In this document: positions 51,149-63,382 of the stretch, in pieces
Layout of the letters: the number at the start of each line of letters is the position of its first letter
How positions within the stretch are numbered: the stretch's first letter is position 1
Source: Thauera sp.
Lineage (GTDB): Bacteria; Pseudomonadota; Gammaproteobacteria; Burkholderiales; Rhodocyclaceae
Assembly: GCA_017302295.1 (NCBI GenBank)
Contig: JAFLDS010000015.1
Coordinates: 25,496 to 89,495, forward strand
Direction of reading: 5' to 3'
Length of the DNA: 64,000 nucleotides
Position numbers and translations under genes: made by a program
The notes under the pieces: generated by a model
Databases searched by the model: none
Seen by the model: only the letters and a program-made list of their open reading frames with translations
Told to the model about the DNA's origin: nothing

Positions 51149-54010
51149 ATGAGCGCAACGATCCAGCACAGCACCAAGCTTGACGCCAGCACCCTGGCGC
51201 CCCAGGAAATCTCAGGCGAAGTCCTGATCGAGAAGTACGCCAAGGGCGACGAACAGACCGTCGCCGAAGTGCGCCAGCGCGTCGCGCGCGCACTCGCCGC
51301 GGTCGAAGCCGAAGACAAGCGCGCCCACTGGGAAGCGAAATTCCTCGAGGCGCAGGAAAAAGGCTTCGTGCCCGCTGGCCGCATCAACAGCGCCGCCGGC
51401 ACCACGCTCGCCGCCACCCTGATCAACTGCTTCGTGCAGCCGGTGGGCGACTCCGTCACCGAGGCGGTCGACGGCCGCCCCGGCATCTACACCGCGCTCG
51501 CCCAGGCCGCCGAGACCATGCGCCGCGGCGGCGGCGTCGGCTACGACTTCTCGTCCATCCGTCCGAAGGGCGCGCTGGTCAAGGGCACCGCCTCCAACGC
51601 ATCGGGCCCGGTGTCCTACATGCGCGTGTTCGACCGCTCGTGCGAGACCGTCGAGTCCGCCGGTGCCCGCCGCGGCGCCCAGATGGGCGTGCTGCGCTGC
51701 GACCACCCCGACATCGAGGAATTCATCCACGCCAAGGACCACGGCGACCTCACCAACTTCAACATCTCGGTCGGCGTCACCGACCCCTTCATGCAGGCGG
51801 TCGAGGCCGACGGCTTCGTCGAGCTCGCGCACAAGGCCGAGCCGACCGCCGAGCTGAAGCAGGGCGGCGCCTACCAGCGCGAGGACGGCCAGTGGGTGTA
51901 CCGCAAGGTGCGCGCACGCGAGCTGTGGGACCAGATCATGCGGTCCACCTACGATCACGCCGAGCCGGGCATCCTGTTCCTGGATCGCATGAACCAGGAC
52001 AACAACCTGTACTACTGCGAGACGATCGAGGCCACCAACCCCTGCGCCGAGCAGCCCCTGCCGCCCTATGGCTGCTGCTGCCTGGGCTCGATCAACCTCA
52101 CGCCCTTCGTCAAGAACCCCTTCACCGACAAGGCCGAGTTCGACTATGCCGGCTTCGGCAAGGTGGTCGACGTGTCGATCCGCATGCTCGACAACGTGCT
52201 CGACTCCACCCACTGGCCGCTCGAGCAGCAGAAGAACGAAGCCGACTCCAAGCGCCGCGTCGGCCTCGGCTTCACCGGCCTGGGTGACGCGCTGATCATG
52301 CTCGGCAAGCGCTACGACACGCCGGAAGCGCGCGAGGAAGGGCGCAAGATCTCCGAGTTCATGCGCAACCGCGCCTATCTGGCCTCGTCCGACCTCGCCC
52401 GCGAACGCGGTGCCTTCCCGCTGTTCAACGCCGATCTGTACCTGTCGGGCGGCAACTTCGCCTCGCGCCTGCCGGCCGAGGTGAAGGACAAGATCCGCAA
52501 GAACGGCATCCGCAACTCGCACCTGCTGTCGATCGCGCCCACCGGCACGATCAGCCTGGCCTTTGCCGACAACGCCTCCAACGGCATCGAGCCGCCGTTC
52601 TCCTACACCTACACCCGGCGCAAGCGCATGGCCGACGGCACCTTCAAGGAGTACGCGGTCGAGGACTACGCCTGGCGCCTCTACAAGCACCTCGGCGGCA
52701 ACGTCGAGCAGCTGCCGGCCTCCTTCGTCACCGCGCTGGAGATCTCCGCACAGGCGCACAAGGACATGGTCGCCGCCGTCGCCCCGTACATCGACACCTC
52801 GATCTCGAAGACGGTGAACGTGCCCGAGGACTACCCCTACGCCGAATTCGAGGACCTCTACCTCACCGCGTGGAAGGCCGGCCTGAAGGGGCTCGCCACC
52901 TACCGCCCGAACAACGTGCTCGGTTCGGTGCTGTCGGTCACCCCGACCAGCGAGCAGAAGCAGCCGCACGACGTCGAGATCGCCGACGCCAACAAGCGCC
53001 TGTCGATCAAGAACCTGCCCGCCCCGGTGCTGTCCAGCCTGCGCTGGCCCGGCCGCCCGGACCTGCCCGATGGCAACCTGGCGTGGACCTACATGCTCAA
53101 CACCCCGACCGGCGGCTTCGCGCTCTTCGTCGGCCAGGTCGGCAACAACGGCGGCTCCTTCCCGTTCGAAGTGTGGGTCAACGGCGCCGACCAGCCGCGC
53201 GGCCTCGGTGCGGTAGCCAAGACCTTGTCGATGGACATGCGCGCCAACGACCGCGGCTGGCTCAAGCTCAAGCTCGACACCCTGGCCCGCACCGTGGGCG
53301 AGCGCTCCTTCGAGATGCCCTTCCCGCCGCACGGCGAGAAGAAGCTGGTGCCCGGCGTGGTGTCGGCCTTCGCCCAGGTGGTGAACTACCGCTGCGAAAA
53401 GCTCGGCGTGTTCGACAAGGAAGACGAGAGCAACGGCGTGCTCGACACCCTGTTCAGCCTGGAAGAGCCCAAGACCGGCACCGACGGAACGCTGTCGTGG
53501 ACGGTGGACATCTACAACCCGGCCACCGGTGAAGACTTTGTCCTCGGCCTGAAGGAGATCACCCTGCCGGACGGCGTCACCCGCCCGTACTCGGTGTGGC
53601 TGTCGGGCAACTACCCGCGCGCACTGGACGGCCTGACCCGCATCCTGTCGCTCGACATGCGCGTCATGGACCCGGCCTGGATCGGCATGAAGCTGCGCAA
53701 GCTGCTCGACTACCCCGAGCCGCTGGGTGACTTCATGGCCTTCGTGCCCGGCACCCGCCGCCAGCAGAACTGGCCCAGCACGGTGGCCTACCTGGCGCAG
53801 CTCATCATTCACCGCTACGCCATGCTCGGCGTGCTCGACGAGCGCGGCTACCCGACGCGCGAGATGGGCATCCTCGAGTCGCCGCGCGACGACAGCGAGC
53901 CCAAGCTGATGCAGGGCGCGCTGTGCAACGAGTGCGGCAATCACACTGTCATCCGCAAGGACGGCTGCGACTTCTGCACCGCCTGCGGCGCAGTGGGCAC
54001 CTGCGGCTGA
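51149..54010 (+). CDS. nrdJ: Adenosylcobalamin-dependent ribonucleotide reductase (class II)
   Basis: Makes deoxyribonucleotides without oxygen or an iron cofactor, using vitamin B12. It has 953 residues. The radical-site motif is [14 protein letters not shown] and the N-terminal reactive Cys lies in [13 protein letters not shown]. Two consecutive TSCPD-type domains follow the barrel (starting around [15 protein letters not shown] and again around [17 protein letters not shown]). The C-terminus ends in a cysteine group ([13 protein letters not shown]) that may bind zinc or serve in re-reduction. ATG 51149 is preferred over the in-frame GTG 51134, which sits directly on the GAGG ribosome binding site. 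Confidence 0.95.
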   Translation: MSATIQHSTKLDASTLAPQEISGEVLIEKYAKGDEQTVAEVRQRVARALAAVEAEDKRAHWEAKFLEAQEKGFVPAGRINSAAGTTLAATLINCFVQPVGDSVTEAVDGRPGIYTALAQAAETMRRGGGVGYDFSSIRPKGALVKGTASNASGPVSYMRVFDRSCETVESAGARRGAQMGVLRCDHPDIEEFIHAKDHGDLTNFNISVGVTDPFMQAVEADGFVELAHKAEPTAELKQGGAYQREDGQWVYRKVRARELWDQIMRSTYDHAEPGILFLDRMNQDNNLYYCETIEATNPCAEQPLPPYGCCCLGSINLTPFVKNPFTDKAEFDYAGFGKVVDVSIRMLDNVLDSTHWPLEQQKNEADSKRRVGLGFTGLGDALIMLGKRYDTPEAREEGRKISEFMRNRAYLASSDLARERGAFPLFNADLYLSGGNFASRLPAEVKDKIRKNGIRNSHLLSIAPTGTISLAFADNASNGIEPPFSYTYTRRKRMADGTFKEYAVEDYAWRLYKHLGGNVEQLPASFVTALEISAQAHKDMVAAVAPYIDTSISKTVNVPEDYPYAEFEDLYLTAWKAGLKGLATYRPNNVLGSVLSVTPTSEQKQPHDVEIADANKRLSIKNLPAPVLSSLRWPGRPDLPDGNLAWTYMLNTPTGGFALFVGQVGNNGGSFPFEVWVNGADQPRGLGAVAKTLSMDMRANDRGWLKLKLDTLARTVGERSFEMPFPPHGEKKLVPGVVSAFAQVVNYRCEKLGVFDKEDESNGVLDTLFSLEEPKTGTDGTLSWTVDIYNPATGEDFVLGLKEITLPDGVTRPYSVWLSGNYPRALDGLTRILSLDMRVMDPAWIGMKLRKLLDYPEPLGDFMAFVPGTRRQQNWPSTVAYLAQLIIHRYAMLGVLDERGYPTREMGILESPRDDSEPKLMQGALCNECGNHTVIRKDGCDFCTACGAVGTCG

Positions 54011-54055
54011 CGGTGGTAGTCTGACGGGCGTCATCGCTTTTCGATCTATGCCAAC

Positions 54056-54853
54056 GTGAAATGTCCGAACTGCTCTGGCACCGCGTGCCGGGAGTCGAAG
54101 TGGCGCTCGCCGCGTGAAAAGGCCGAGCATCCAGGCAGCCATGCCTATCGCTGCCTGGATTGTTCGTACCGCTTCATCGCCCACTCGACCCATCTGCCTG
54201 CCAGCAACGGCCGGTGGATGGGAGCAGCGGCCGGACTGCTCGTGCTGGTGCTCGGCGGCGTGGCGCTGGGTGTCAGCCATGTCCTGGACGGCCCGGACAC
54301 CGGCGACGAGGCGCAGCAGACGGCTTCGGCAGCCGCTTCGTCGGAAGCCAGCGCGACGCTGCAAGCCGCGCAAGCGGGCAATGCCGAAGCGCAGTACCGG
54401 CTCGGCAAGTCGATGCTGTACGACAACTCGCTGGGCAAGCAGGGCTCCGCCGAGGCGGTGTCGTGGCTGCGCCGGGCGGCCGACAACGGCCACACCGGCG
54501 CCATGGTGCAGCTGGGCAAGCTGTATCGCACCGGCCTGGGCGTGCTGCAGAACTTCGAGAACTCGATGAACTGGCTGCGCAAAGCCGCGGACAACGGCGA
54601 CGCCGAAGGCATGCTGGAGCTGGGCCGGATGTATCGCTCGGGAACCGGCGTCAAACAGGATCTGGTCGAGGCCTACGTGTGGTTCAACCGCGCCGCCGCG
54701 GCGCTGCACTCAGAAGCGGTTGGCGAGCGCGAGAACGTCGCCCTCAAGCTCAAGCCCGAAGAACTGCAACGGGCGCAGGCTCGATCGGCCGCGCCACTTT
54801 CGCATGCCGAGCAGGACGCCACCCCCAGGCAGGAGAGCGTGGCCCAACGCTGA
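54056..54853 (+). CDS. Zinc-ribbon membrane protein with Sel1 repeats
   Basis: Protein of 265 residues starting at GTG 54056. An N-terminal zinc ribbon (CPNC at residues 3-6, CLDC about 30 residues later) is followed by one membrane span (AAGLLVLVLGGVALGVSHVL) and three to four Sel1-like TPR repeats (AEAVSWLRRAADNGHTGAMV, NSMNWLRKAADNGDAEGMLE, VEAYVWFNRAA). Sel1 repeats mediate protein contacts; the partner is unknown. It is 45 bases after nrdJ. Confidence 0.82.
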   Translation: MKCPNCSGTACRESKWRSPREKAEHPGSHAYRCLDCSYRFIAHSTHLPASNGRWMGAAAGLLVLVLGGVALGVSHVLDGPDTGDEAQQTASAAASSEASATLQAAQAGNAEAQYRLGKSMLYDNSLGKQGSAEAVSWLRRAADNGHTGAMVQLGKLYRTGLGVLQNFENSMNWLRKAADNGDAEGMLELGRMYRSGTGVKQDLVEAYVWFNRAAAALHSEAVGERENVALKLKPEELQRAQARSAAPLSHAEQDATPRQESVAQR

Positions 54854-54879
54854 ACGGCGCTCCGGCCGGCGCCCGCCCG

Positions 54880-54919
54880 GACATGAAAAAAGCCGCTTCG
54901 CAGCGGCTTTTTTCATGTC
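54880..54919. terminator. Strong bidirectional intrinsic terminator
   Basis: Perfect 18-base stem (54880-54897 and 54902-54919) with loop TCGC; the stem core is AAAAAAGCCGCT/AGCGGCTTTTTT, giving a T-run on either strand. It separates the Sel1 gene from the convergent exported-protein gene. Confidence 0.93.
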
Positions 54920-54930
54920 GATCGGCAGAA

Positions 54931-55386
54931 TCAGAACTTCATGTCGCCGACCCGTCCGGCGAACTTCCAGCCCTGCTCGGCGGCGTAGGTATAGACGAAT
55001 CCGCTGGGGCCATCGACCATCATCGTCAGCGCTGCGCCATCCTGGCGGGCCGCCGGGTTCAGACGGTCGGCGTCGGCGCGGCCGAGGTATTTCCAGCCCT
55101 CGTCGGCGAGGTACACGAAGGTGCCCCCGGTCGGACGATCCACGAACACCGACAGCGGCTGCACCGCACCGGCCGGCGCCGCGTTCAGCGCCACCTTCAC
55201 CGCGCGCGCCTCGTCGGCGGGAATCGCACGCCAGCCCGCGCCCTCGTGGAACTCGAGCTGCACCGAAGCCCCGGCGGGCGTCGCCACGGCCAGGGTGAGC
55301 GAGGCTGCAGCCGCAGCCGGCGGCGCAAAGCTGGTCAGCGTCAGCGCGGAAAGCGACGCAAGGACAAGAGTCTTGATGGGGGTCAT
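54931..55386 (-). CDS. Exported protein of unknown function with paired Gly-Trp motifs
   Basis: Product of 151 residues, not recognised. A signal peptide covers about residues 1-26 (LVLASLSALTLTSFAPPAAAAA). The mature part contains two similar units: TFVYLADEGWKYLGRADA and FVYTYAAEQGWKFAGRVGD, plus a weaker GAGWRAIPADEA. The repeats suggest a small all-beta binding protein. The start at 55386 is supported by GGGAG upstream; the frame is open to 55455. It ends at the strong terminator. Confidence 0.7.
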   Translation of the reverse strand: MTPIKTLVLASLSALTLTSFAPPAAAAASLTLAVATPAGASVQLEFHEGAGWRAIPADEARAVKVALNAAPAGAVQPLSVFVDRPTGGTFVYLADEGWKYLGRADADRLNPAARQDGAALTMMVDGPSGFVYTYAAEQGWKFAGRVGDMKF

Positions 55387-55552
55387 GAGGTGCTCCCGGA
55401 AGAGTAGCGTGACAATGAGGAAAAGGCGCAATAAGGAAAAAGTGATTTGCTGCACTGCAGCATCAATGGTTGCAGTCTATCACCAATTCCTGCCGTGTCA
55501 CGCTTCAAGCGGGAAAGTCGTGGTAATTACGTCACATACGAGGGCGCAGCGC

Positions 55553-55773
55553 ATGCGCTTGCCGGCTTGTCCGGCGCTCTACGACGAACTCGTCGCCCAG
55601 GGCGATGCCGAAGCGGCGGCTGCGCTCGACCTGATCGCGATGTCGCGCATATGGCGCGCCGCATCGATACGGGGGAGACGCTGCCCGAGGGCGTCCCCAC
55701 TGAACCCGCGGTAGCCTGGTCACAGTCGGAGGAAGATGAACTCCTCGCCATCGCGCGGGGAGACGTCGATTGA
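55553..55773 (+). pseudogene. Possible remnant spread over two frames
   Basis: The 449-base gap 55387-55835 has no intact gene. In it, one frame from ATG 55553 reads LYDELVAQGDAEAAAALDLIAMSRIW, then loses protein character. The adjacent frame takes over near 55648 with MARRIDTGETLPEGVPTEPA and ends at TGA 55773. Together they would make a ~70-residue acidic protein with one frameshift. It resembles no family I can name, and either half could be chance. It lies next to the toxin-antitoxin remnants. Confidence 0.25.
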
Positions 55774-55835
55774 AGACGCCGGCCCCGCGACCGCAGACCA
55801 GGCTCGACCGCCAAACTGAAGCGCGTTACTACCTT

Positions 55836-56081
55836 TCACAGCGCCGAGCGCTCGTCGCCTGGCTGTGGCGGATTGTCCGGGACCTTCTTCATTATTTCCA
55901 AAAAGCGCTCCGCAGTGCCACGCGCAGCGCGTTCCTTGAAAAAAGCCTCGGTATTGAGTGCGGAGACTTTCTCGGCCACGGCCATCACGATGAACTGGTT
56001 GAGCGAGGTGTTGCCCTCCTGAGCCAGTTTCTTTGCGTAAGCATGCAGCGACTCGGGCAGGCGCAGGGCAAAATTGCTCAT
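55836..56081 (-). CDS. Ribbon-helix-helix antitoxin, orphan
   Basis: Protein of 81 residues starting MSNFALRLPESLHAYAKKLA, with the ribbon-helix-helix pattern SLNQFIVMAVAEKVSAL of HicB/Arc-type antitoxins and a C-terminal toxin-binding tail (RFLEIMKKVPDNPPQPGD). GGAGAG precedes the start. It looks intact, but the PIN-type toxin gene that should precede it is broken, so it is probably an orphan antitoxin. Its ATG overlaps the ancestral toxin stop as TGATG. Confidence 0.8.
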   Translation of the reverse strand: MSNFALRLPESLHAYAKKLAQEGNTSLNQFIVMAVAEKVSALNTEAFFKERAARGTAERFLEIMKKVPDNPPQPGDERSAL

Positions 56082-56309
56082 CACGTTCTCTCCAGTTCGC
56101 CAAGAAATGCCGAAGGCGTCATCACGCCTTGGGCTAAACCGTGTCATCGCGTCACGGAAATCCGCCACGTTGAACGTGACCAGCGCATCGGCCTGACCAT
56201 TCATCGTCGTCTCGAGGACCATCTCGTCCTTCGGATCGCGCAGTTGTGGCCCCTCGAGCCGCGCGGCGATATCGTCGGAAAAGCGAATCGTCAAGGTACA
56301 TATGGCCAC
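56081..56309 (-). pseudogene. PIN-domain toxin remnant, 5'-truncated and frameshifted
   Basis: The frame reading LRDPKDEMVLETTMNGQADA and LVTFNVADFRDAMTRF matches the C-terminal half of PIN-family toxins (the conserved acidic residues in DPKDEMV and the TFNVADF strand). The N-terminal half with the first catalytic aspartates is missing; the similarity starts about 56295. The end is also damaged: after RDAMTRF the expected GVMTPSAFLGELERT lies in another frame, so a frameshift sits near 56125-56140. In the shifted frame the stop overlaps the antitoxin start (TGATG). As it stands, the unshifted frame runs through into the antitoxin without a stop. Confidence 0.75.
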
Positions 56310-56524
56310 TCCTGGCGGATCGCGACCTGCTCCTTGGTGCCCGAACCCGCTGGGCGCCCACGCTTGCGCCGTGCTGCCTCGACCCCCGCAGCCAGCTCGT
56401 CTGCGTTGGCCGGGCGGTCGTCGTCGTCCGCTCCGTCCCAAACGAAATCTCGAGCGGGCGGAACAGCCCGCACCGCCTCCAGTAACGCCTTACGCCTCAT
56501 CGCATTCGTTTTCGAGCCACTCAT
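56291..56524 (-). pseudogene. BrnA-like antitoxin, C-terminus missing
   Basis: Open frame of 77 codons (MSGSKTNAMRRKALLEAVRA...). The segment RRKRGRPAGSGTKEQVAIR is what precedes the ribbon-helix-helix of BrnA-type antitoxins, where LD and the helices would follow. Here the match stops at IR and the frame ends after QEWPYVP. The break point coincides with the start of the PIN remnant, so a deletion appears to have joined two different toxin-antitoxin loci. No BrnT toxin gene is adjacent. The short protein could still be made, but without a DNA-binding domain. Confidence 0.65.
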
Positions 56525-56571
56525 CGGACACCTCGCGTTCCTCCCTGCTTGCCCGGCGAAAGCGGGTTTGA

Positions 56572-56922
56572 TCACACGTGCCGCGAATTCAGCGACTCGG
56601 CCAGCATCGAGACCAACATGGTGTTCATGCTGACGCCCTCCTGCCTCGCGCGCGCGATCAAGCGCATGTGCAGGCTCTTGGGTATGCGGGCCACGAATCT
56701 CCCGGATTCGCCCCCTGCACCCGGCTCGGGAATGGCGTCGCCACACTCCGCGGCGACTTTCAACCAAGCGGCGGCGGCGGCATAGCCGTCCTCGATGGCA
56801 GCCTCGGGGGTTTCGCCGTCGCCCATGCAGCCCGGCAGATCGGGAAACGTGGCAAGCCAGCCGCCGCCCTCGTCGGGCGACAGCGGGCGAATCTCGACCG
56901 GGTACTGTCGTTCGTTGGTCAT
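56572..56922 (-). CDS. hicB: HicB-type antitoxin
   Basis: Antitoxin of 116 residues. The N-terminal HicB fold is clear (YPVEIRPL, GGWLATFPDLPGCMGDGETP, AIEDGYAAAAAWL), and a ribbon-helix-helix DNA-binding domain ends the protein (FVARIPKSLHMRLIARARQE). The start overlaps the hicA stop by four bases, giving the hicA-hicB order of the classic locus. Confidence 0.92.
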   Translation of the reverse strand: MTNERQYPVEIRPLSPDEGGGWLATFPDLPGCMGDGETPEAAIEDGYAAAAAWLKVAAECGDAIPEPGAGGESGRFVARIPKSLHMRLIARARQEGVSMNTMLVSMLAESLNSRHV

Positions 56923-57161
56923 TCATCATCTCCTTGACCGGACTGGATCAGCCGAATCAATTGCCGGATGTAAATCGGCTTGATCGGCCGATGCGCAGGA
57001 ATGCTCACCTTCTTGCCGGCAGCGTTACGTACGATGTGATGGCTTCCGCCCGGGCAATGAATCGTCAAACCGTAGGCCCGCGCCACCGTTTCCACCTGCT
57101 CGATCCGCCAGTCACGCGGGTTGGCCGCCATGGCATCGAGCAGTTTCTGCGCTTTGGTCAT
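56919..57161 (-). CDS. hicA: HicA-type mRNA interferase toxin
   Basis: Toxin of 80 residues with a double-stranded-RNA-binding-like fold. The catalytic histidine region is CPGGSHHIVRN and the C-terminal part IPAHRPIKPIYIRQLIRLI is typical. It starts at ATG 57161, ten bases from the operator/promoter described next. Both genes of this pair look intact. Confidence 0.9.
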   Translation of the reverse strand: MTKAQKLLDAMAANPRDWRIEQVETVARAYGLTIHCPGGSHHIVRNAAGKKVSIPAHRPIKPIYIRQLIRLIQSGQGDDE

Positions 57162-57171
57162 GTTTGAATCG

Positions 57172-57207
57172 TGATACTAAATATAGTGTCAATCAACCCG
57201 TCGTCAA
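57172..57207 (-). promoter_or_regulatory. hicAB promoter and operator
   Basis: On the minus strand, TTGACG (57207-57202) and TATATT (57185-57180) are spaced by 16 bases. The -10 lies inside an inverted repeat at 57172-57191 (TGATACTA, AATA, TAGTGTCA; one mismatch in eight). Placing a ribbon-helix-helix operator over the -10 is the usual way HicB represses its own operon. Confidence 0.7.
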
Positions 57208-57223
57208 GCTGGGGCCGCGACGT

Positions 57224-60772
<3,549 letters not shown>

Positions 60773-60882
60773 CTGGACTGGATCTCGGGATTGTACCCGC
60801 AGCCCCGGCCGAGACCGGCCACGCACACCGGATCAGTGGGTCGGATCATGACGGCGAAGGTGCTTGTATATAGCCTTACACG

Positions 60883-60888
60883 TATAAT
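60883..60888 (+). promoter_or_regulatory. -10 element for the HigBA/RelE-type pair
   Basis: A perfect TATAAT within the A/T-rich 160-base gap between the divergent type IIG and toxin genes, 45 bases before the toxin start. The -35 at 17 bases is weak (GTGCTT). Short inverted half-sites ACAC/GTGT flank it and could bind the antitoxin. Confidence 0.5.
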
Positions 60889-60932
60889 ACCCAGTGTGAT
60901 GTTTTTCGACGGACACGCAACAGGATCAGCGG

Positions 60933-61322
60933 GTGAGAATATTCAAGAACGGGTGGTTCCAGCGCTTTGCTCACAAGCAGCGCATCCCGGACAGTGCGTT
61001 GCGCGATGCCATCGACCGGGCCGAGAACGGCCAGATCGACGCCGACCTTGGCGGCGGAGTGATCAAGCAACGAGTCGCACGAAAGGGCGAAGGCAGATCG
61101 GGCGGCTTTCGGACCATCATTCTGTACCGCGGCGCCGGTCGCGCCTTCTTCGTATACGGTTTTGCCAAGAGCGACCGCGAGAACATCGATGATCACGAGG
61201 AGGCGCAGTTCAAGAAGGCGGCGAGCCATGTCCTTGGCCTGACGGATGATCAATTAGCCAAGTTGATCGACAAAGGCCAGTTTTCGGAGGTAGCTGAAAA
61301 TGACAAAAAAGTATCGGAGTGA
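60933..61322 (+). CDS. RelE/ParE-superfamily toxin (HigB2-like)
   Basis: Toxin of 129 residues starting at GTG 60933 (AGGA seven bases upstream). The sequence MRIFKNGWFQRFAHKQRIPD, DADLGGGVIKQRVARKG, GGFRTIILYRGAGRAFFVYGFAKSD follows the RelE-type family of COG4737, expected to be a ribosome-dependent mRNA nuclease. Its 3' end overlaps the antitoxin gene by 23 bases. The toxin-first order is that of higBA loci. Confidence 0.88.
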   Translation: MRIFKNGWFQRFAHKQRIPDSALRDAIDRAENGQIDADLGGGVIKQRVARKGEGRSGGFRTIILYRGAGRAFFVYGFAKSDRENIDDHEEAQFKKAASHVLGLTDDQLAKLIDKGQFSEVAENDKKVSE

Positions 61323-61617
61323 AGCGCTCGGGGCGATCCACGAGACGATGGAGGCGCTCGATGAAATTGGCGCAGTCGATAAGCGGACCATGCGCGAATT
61401 CGACGATGCGTGCCTTACAACCGTGCAGGCGCTGTCGCCCGAAGAAATTCGTGCGCTGCGGGAGCGAGAACATCTCTCCCAACCCGTATTTGCCCGCTAC
61501 CTTAATGTGAGCAAGAACTTGATCTCGGATTGGGAGCGTGGCGTGAAGAAGCCGGGCGGACCCGCGCTGCGGCTGCTGACGGTGGTCAAGAAAAACGGAA
61601 TTCAGGCCATCGCCTGA
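61300..61617 (+). CDS. Helix-turn-helix antitoxin (HigA2/NadS-like)
   Basis: Antitoxin of 105 residues. The C-terminal half is an XRE-type helix-turn-helix (ALREREHLSQPVFARYLNVSKNLISDWERG), and the N-terminal ~45 residues would bind the toxin. Partner of the RelE-type toxin upstream, overlapping it. Confidence 0.9.
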   Translation: MTKKYRSEALGAIHETMEALDEIGAVDKRTMREFDDACLTTVQALSPEEIRALREREHLSQPVFARYLNVSKNLISDWERGVKKPGGPALRLLTVVKKNGIQAIA

Positions 61618-61654
61618 TCGAGGTTTCTTCGCCCCGCTCGCCACATGGCGCGGA

Positions 61655-62554
61655 TCAGGCCGGCGGAGCGCGGCGCGATTGCCACAGCGCCACCAGGCTG
61701 ATCATTGCCAGCGCCGCACCGATGAGCAGCATGCCGGCGAGTTCGACCGGCGCAGGGCGCTCGCCCAGTTCCAGCCAGCCGGCCAGGGCCCCGATCATCG
61801 GGATTCCCAGCGTGGACAGCCCGGCGAGGCCGGTGGAGAGGTTCTGCAGCACGAACAGCCACAGCAGCCAGGCCAGGCCGGTGGCCAGCACCCCGTTGAA
61901 GACCAGCGCGCCGAAGAAGTAGGGCGTGGGATCGATCGGCCGCGACGGGTGCAGCAGCGCGACCACGCACAGCGCGAGCGCGCCGAACAGCATCTGCCAG
62001 GCGGTGAGCGACAGCAGATCGAAGGCGTGGTCGCGCCGCATGCGCTTGGCGAGCACCGCCGAGACGGCCCAGGCGAGGCCGCCGGCAATCGCCAGCAGGT
62101 TGCTGAACGCACTGCCACGCATCGCCCAGGGTTCGAGCACGAGCACGAGGCCGACGGCGGCGATCGCGATCGCCAGCCACTGCGTGCCCCTTACCCGCTC
62201 GCCCAGCCACCACCACGCCAGCGGCACGACCCAGAACGGCATCGTGTAGACCAGCACGGCCGTCTTGCCGGCGCCACCGGCCACCAGTGCCCACTGGATC
62301 AGGGCGGTGAAGGCCGCGGTTTGCAGCAGGCCGAGCAGCAGCACCTGGCGAACGGCGACGATCTTCATCGGCCAGCGCAGCACCGCCAGCGCGAGAAACA
62401 GGGTCGCGGCCCCGAGCAGGGTGCGGATGGCCGAAAAGTCGAAGGGATCGACGTACTGGATGACCTGCTTCATCACCACCCAGTTGTAGCCCCAGATCAG
62501 TGACATCACGATCAGGGCGAGGAAGGCCAGCGGGGCGGAGCGGACGGGTTGCAT
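61655..62554 (-). CDS. EamA/DMT-family transporter
   Basis: Ten-span membrane protein of 299 residues with two EamA halves (MSLIWGYNWVVMKQVIQYVD at the start; LGIPMIGALAGWLELGERPAPVE at the end). Start at ATG 62554. Likely a metabolite exporter; substrate unknown. It is convergent with the antitoxin gene, 37 bases away, and lies downstream of the LysE-type gene on the same strand. Confidence 0.87.
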   Translation of the reverse strand: MQPVRSAPLAFLALIVMSLIWGYNWVVMKQVIQYVDPFDFSAIRTLLGAATLFLALAVLRWPMKIVAVRQVLLLGLLQTAAFTALIQWALVAGGAGKTAVLVYTMPFWVVPLAWWWLGERVRGTQWLAIAIAAVGLVLVLEPWAMRGSAFSNLLAIAGGLAWAVSAVLAKRMRRDHAFDLLSLTAWQMLFGALALCVVALLHPSRPIDPTPYFFGALVFNGVLATGLAWLLWLFVLQNLSTGLAGLSTLGIPMIGALAGWLELGERPAPVELAGMLLIGAALAMISLVALWQSRRAPPA

Positions 62555-62670
62555 GCAATGGACTCTCGTAAGGCGTTGGCCGGGCGGGCGCATCACCGCC
62601 ATGAACCTGCTCGCGGATGCATCCGCCGGGATGGATTGCTTCGGGCGTCGCCAGGAAATCCTGGCGGCGC

Positions 62671-63354
62671 CTACCCCAGCGTCGCCGTCGCCAGTTTGGC
62701 GCCGAAGCCGATGAACAGGCTGCCGACGCCGGCCGTTGCACCGGCGGCGACGCGGCGGTGGCGGCGGAACTGGGCGGCGAGCCGGGCGCCGGCGAAGATC
62801 AGGGCCGACAGGTACAGCACGCTGCACACCTGCACGATGACGCCGAGGATCAGGAACGACAGCCCGGGGCGGTCGTAAGCCGGATCGACGAACTGGATGA
62901 AGAAGGACACGAAGAACAGGATCGCCTTCGGGTTCATCAGGCTGATGATGAGCGCGGTGCGGAAGGGGTGGGGCGTGCCGCGCACCGGCGGGTAGTCGGG
63001 GCGGCCGTCGGCGTCCTTCCCGGCCTGCGCCGCTGCGGGCTCGTCGCCGCGCCGCCAGGTGGCGAGCGCGCCGCGCAACAGGTTGAAGCCGACCCAGCTC
63101 AGGTAGGCGGCGCCGGCGTACTTGACCACCATGAACAGCTCGGGGGTGGCGCGCAGCAGCGAGGCGGTGCCGGTGACCGCGAGCAGCATCAGGATGGTGT
63201 CGCCGACGAAGATGCCGGCCGCGCCGCGATAGCCGGCGGCGACGCCCCAGCGCGACGCGGTCGCCATCACATAGAGGGAATTCGGCCCGGGCAGCAGGAC
63301 GATGAAGATGGTGCCGAGGACGAAGGTGGCGAGATCGGTGATGCCGTAGAACAT
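62671..63354 (-). CDS. LysE/RhtB-family amino acid exporter (LeuE-like)
   Basis: Six-span exporter of 227 residues. The N-terminal signature is FIVLLPGPNSLYVMATASRWG, and SLMNPKAILFFVSFFIQFVD is the second hallmark. A charged loop rich in Ala/Asp (about residues 108-130) separates the halves. Start at ATG 63354. The exact amino acid is unknown. Confidence 0.9.
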   Translation of the reverse strand: MFYGITDLATFVLGTIFIVLLPGPNSLYVMATASRWGVAAGYRGAAGIFVGDTILMLLAVTGTASLLRATPELFMVVKYAGAAYLSWVGFNLLRGALATWRRGDEPAAAQAGKDADGRPDYPPVRGTPHPFRTALIISLMNPKAILFFVSFFIQFVDPAYDRPGLSFLILGVIVQVCSVLYLSALIFAGARLAAQFRRHRRVAAGATAGVGSLFIGFGAKLATATLG

Positions 63355-63382
63355 CGCTGCGGTAGGTTGCGTGACGGGGCCC

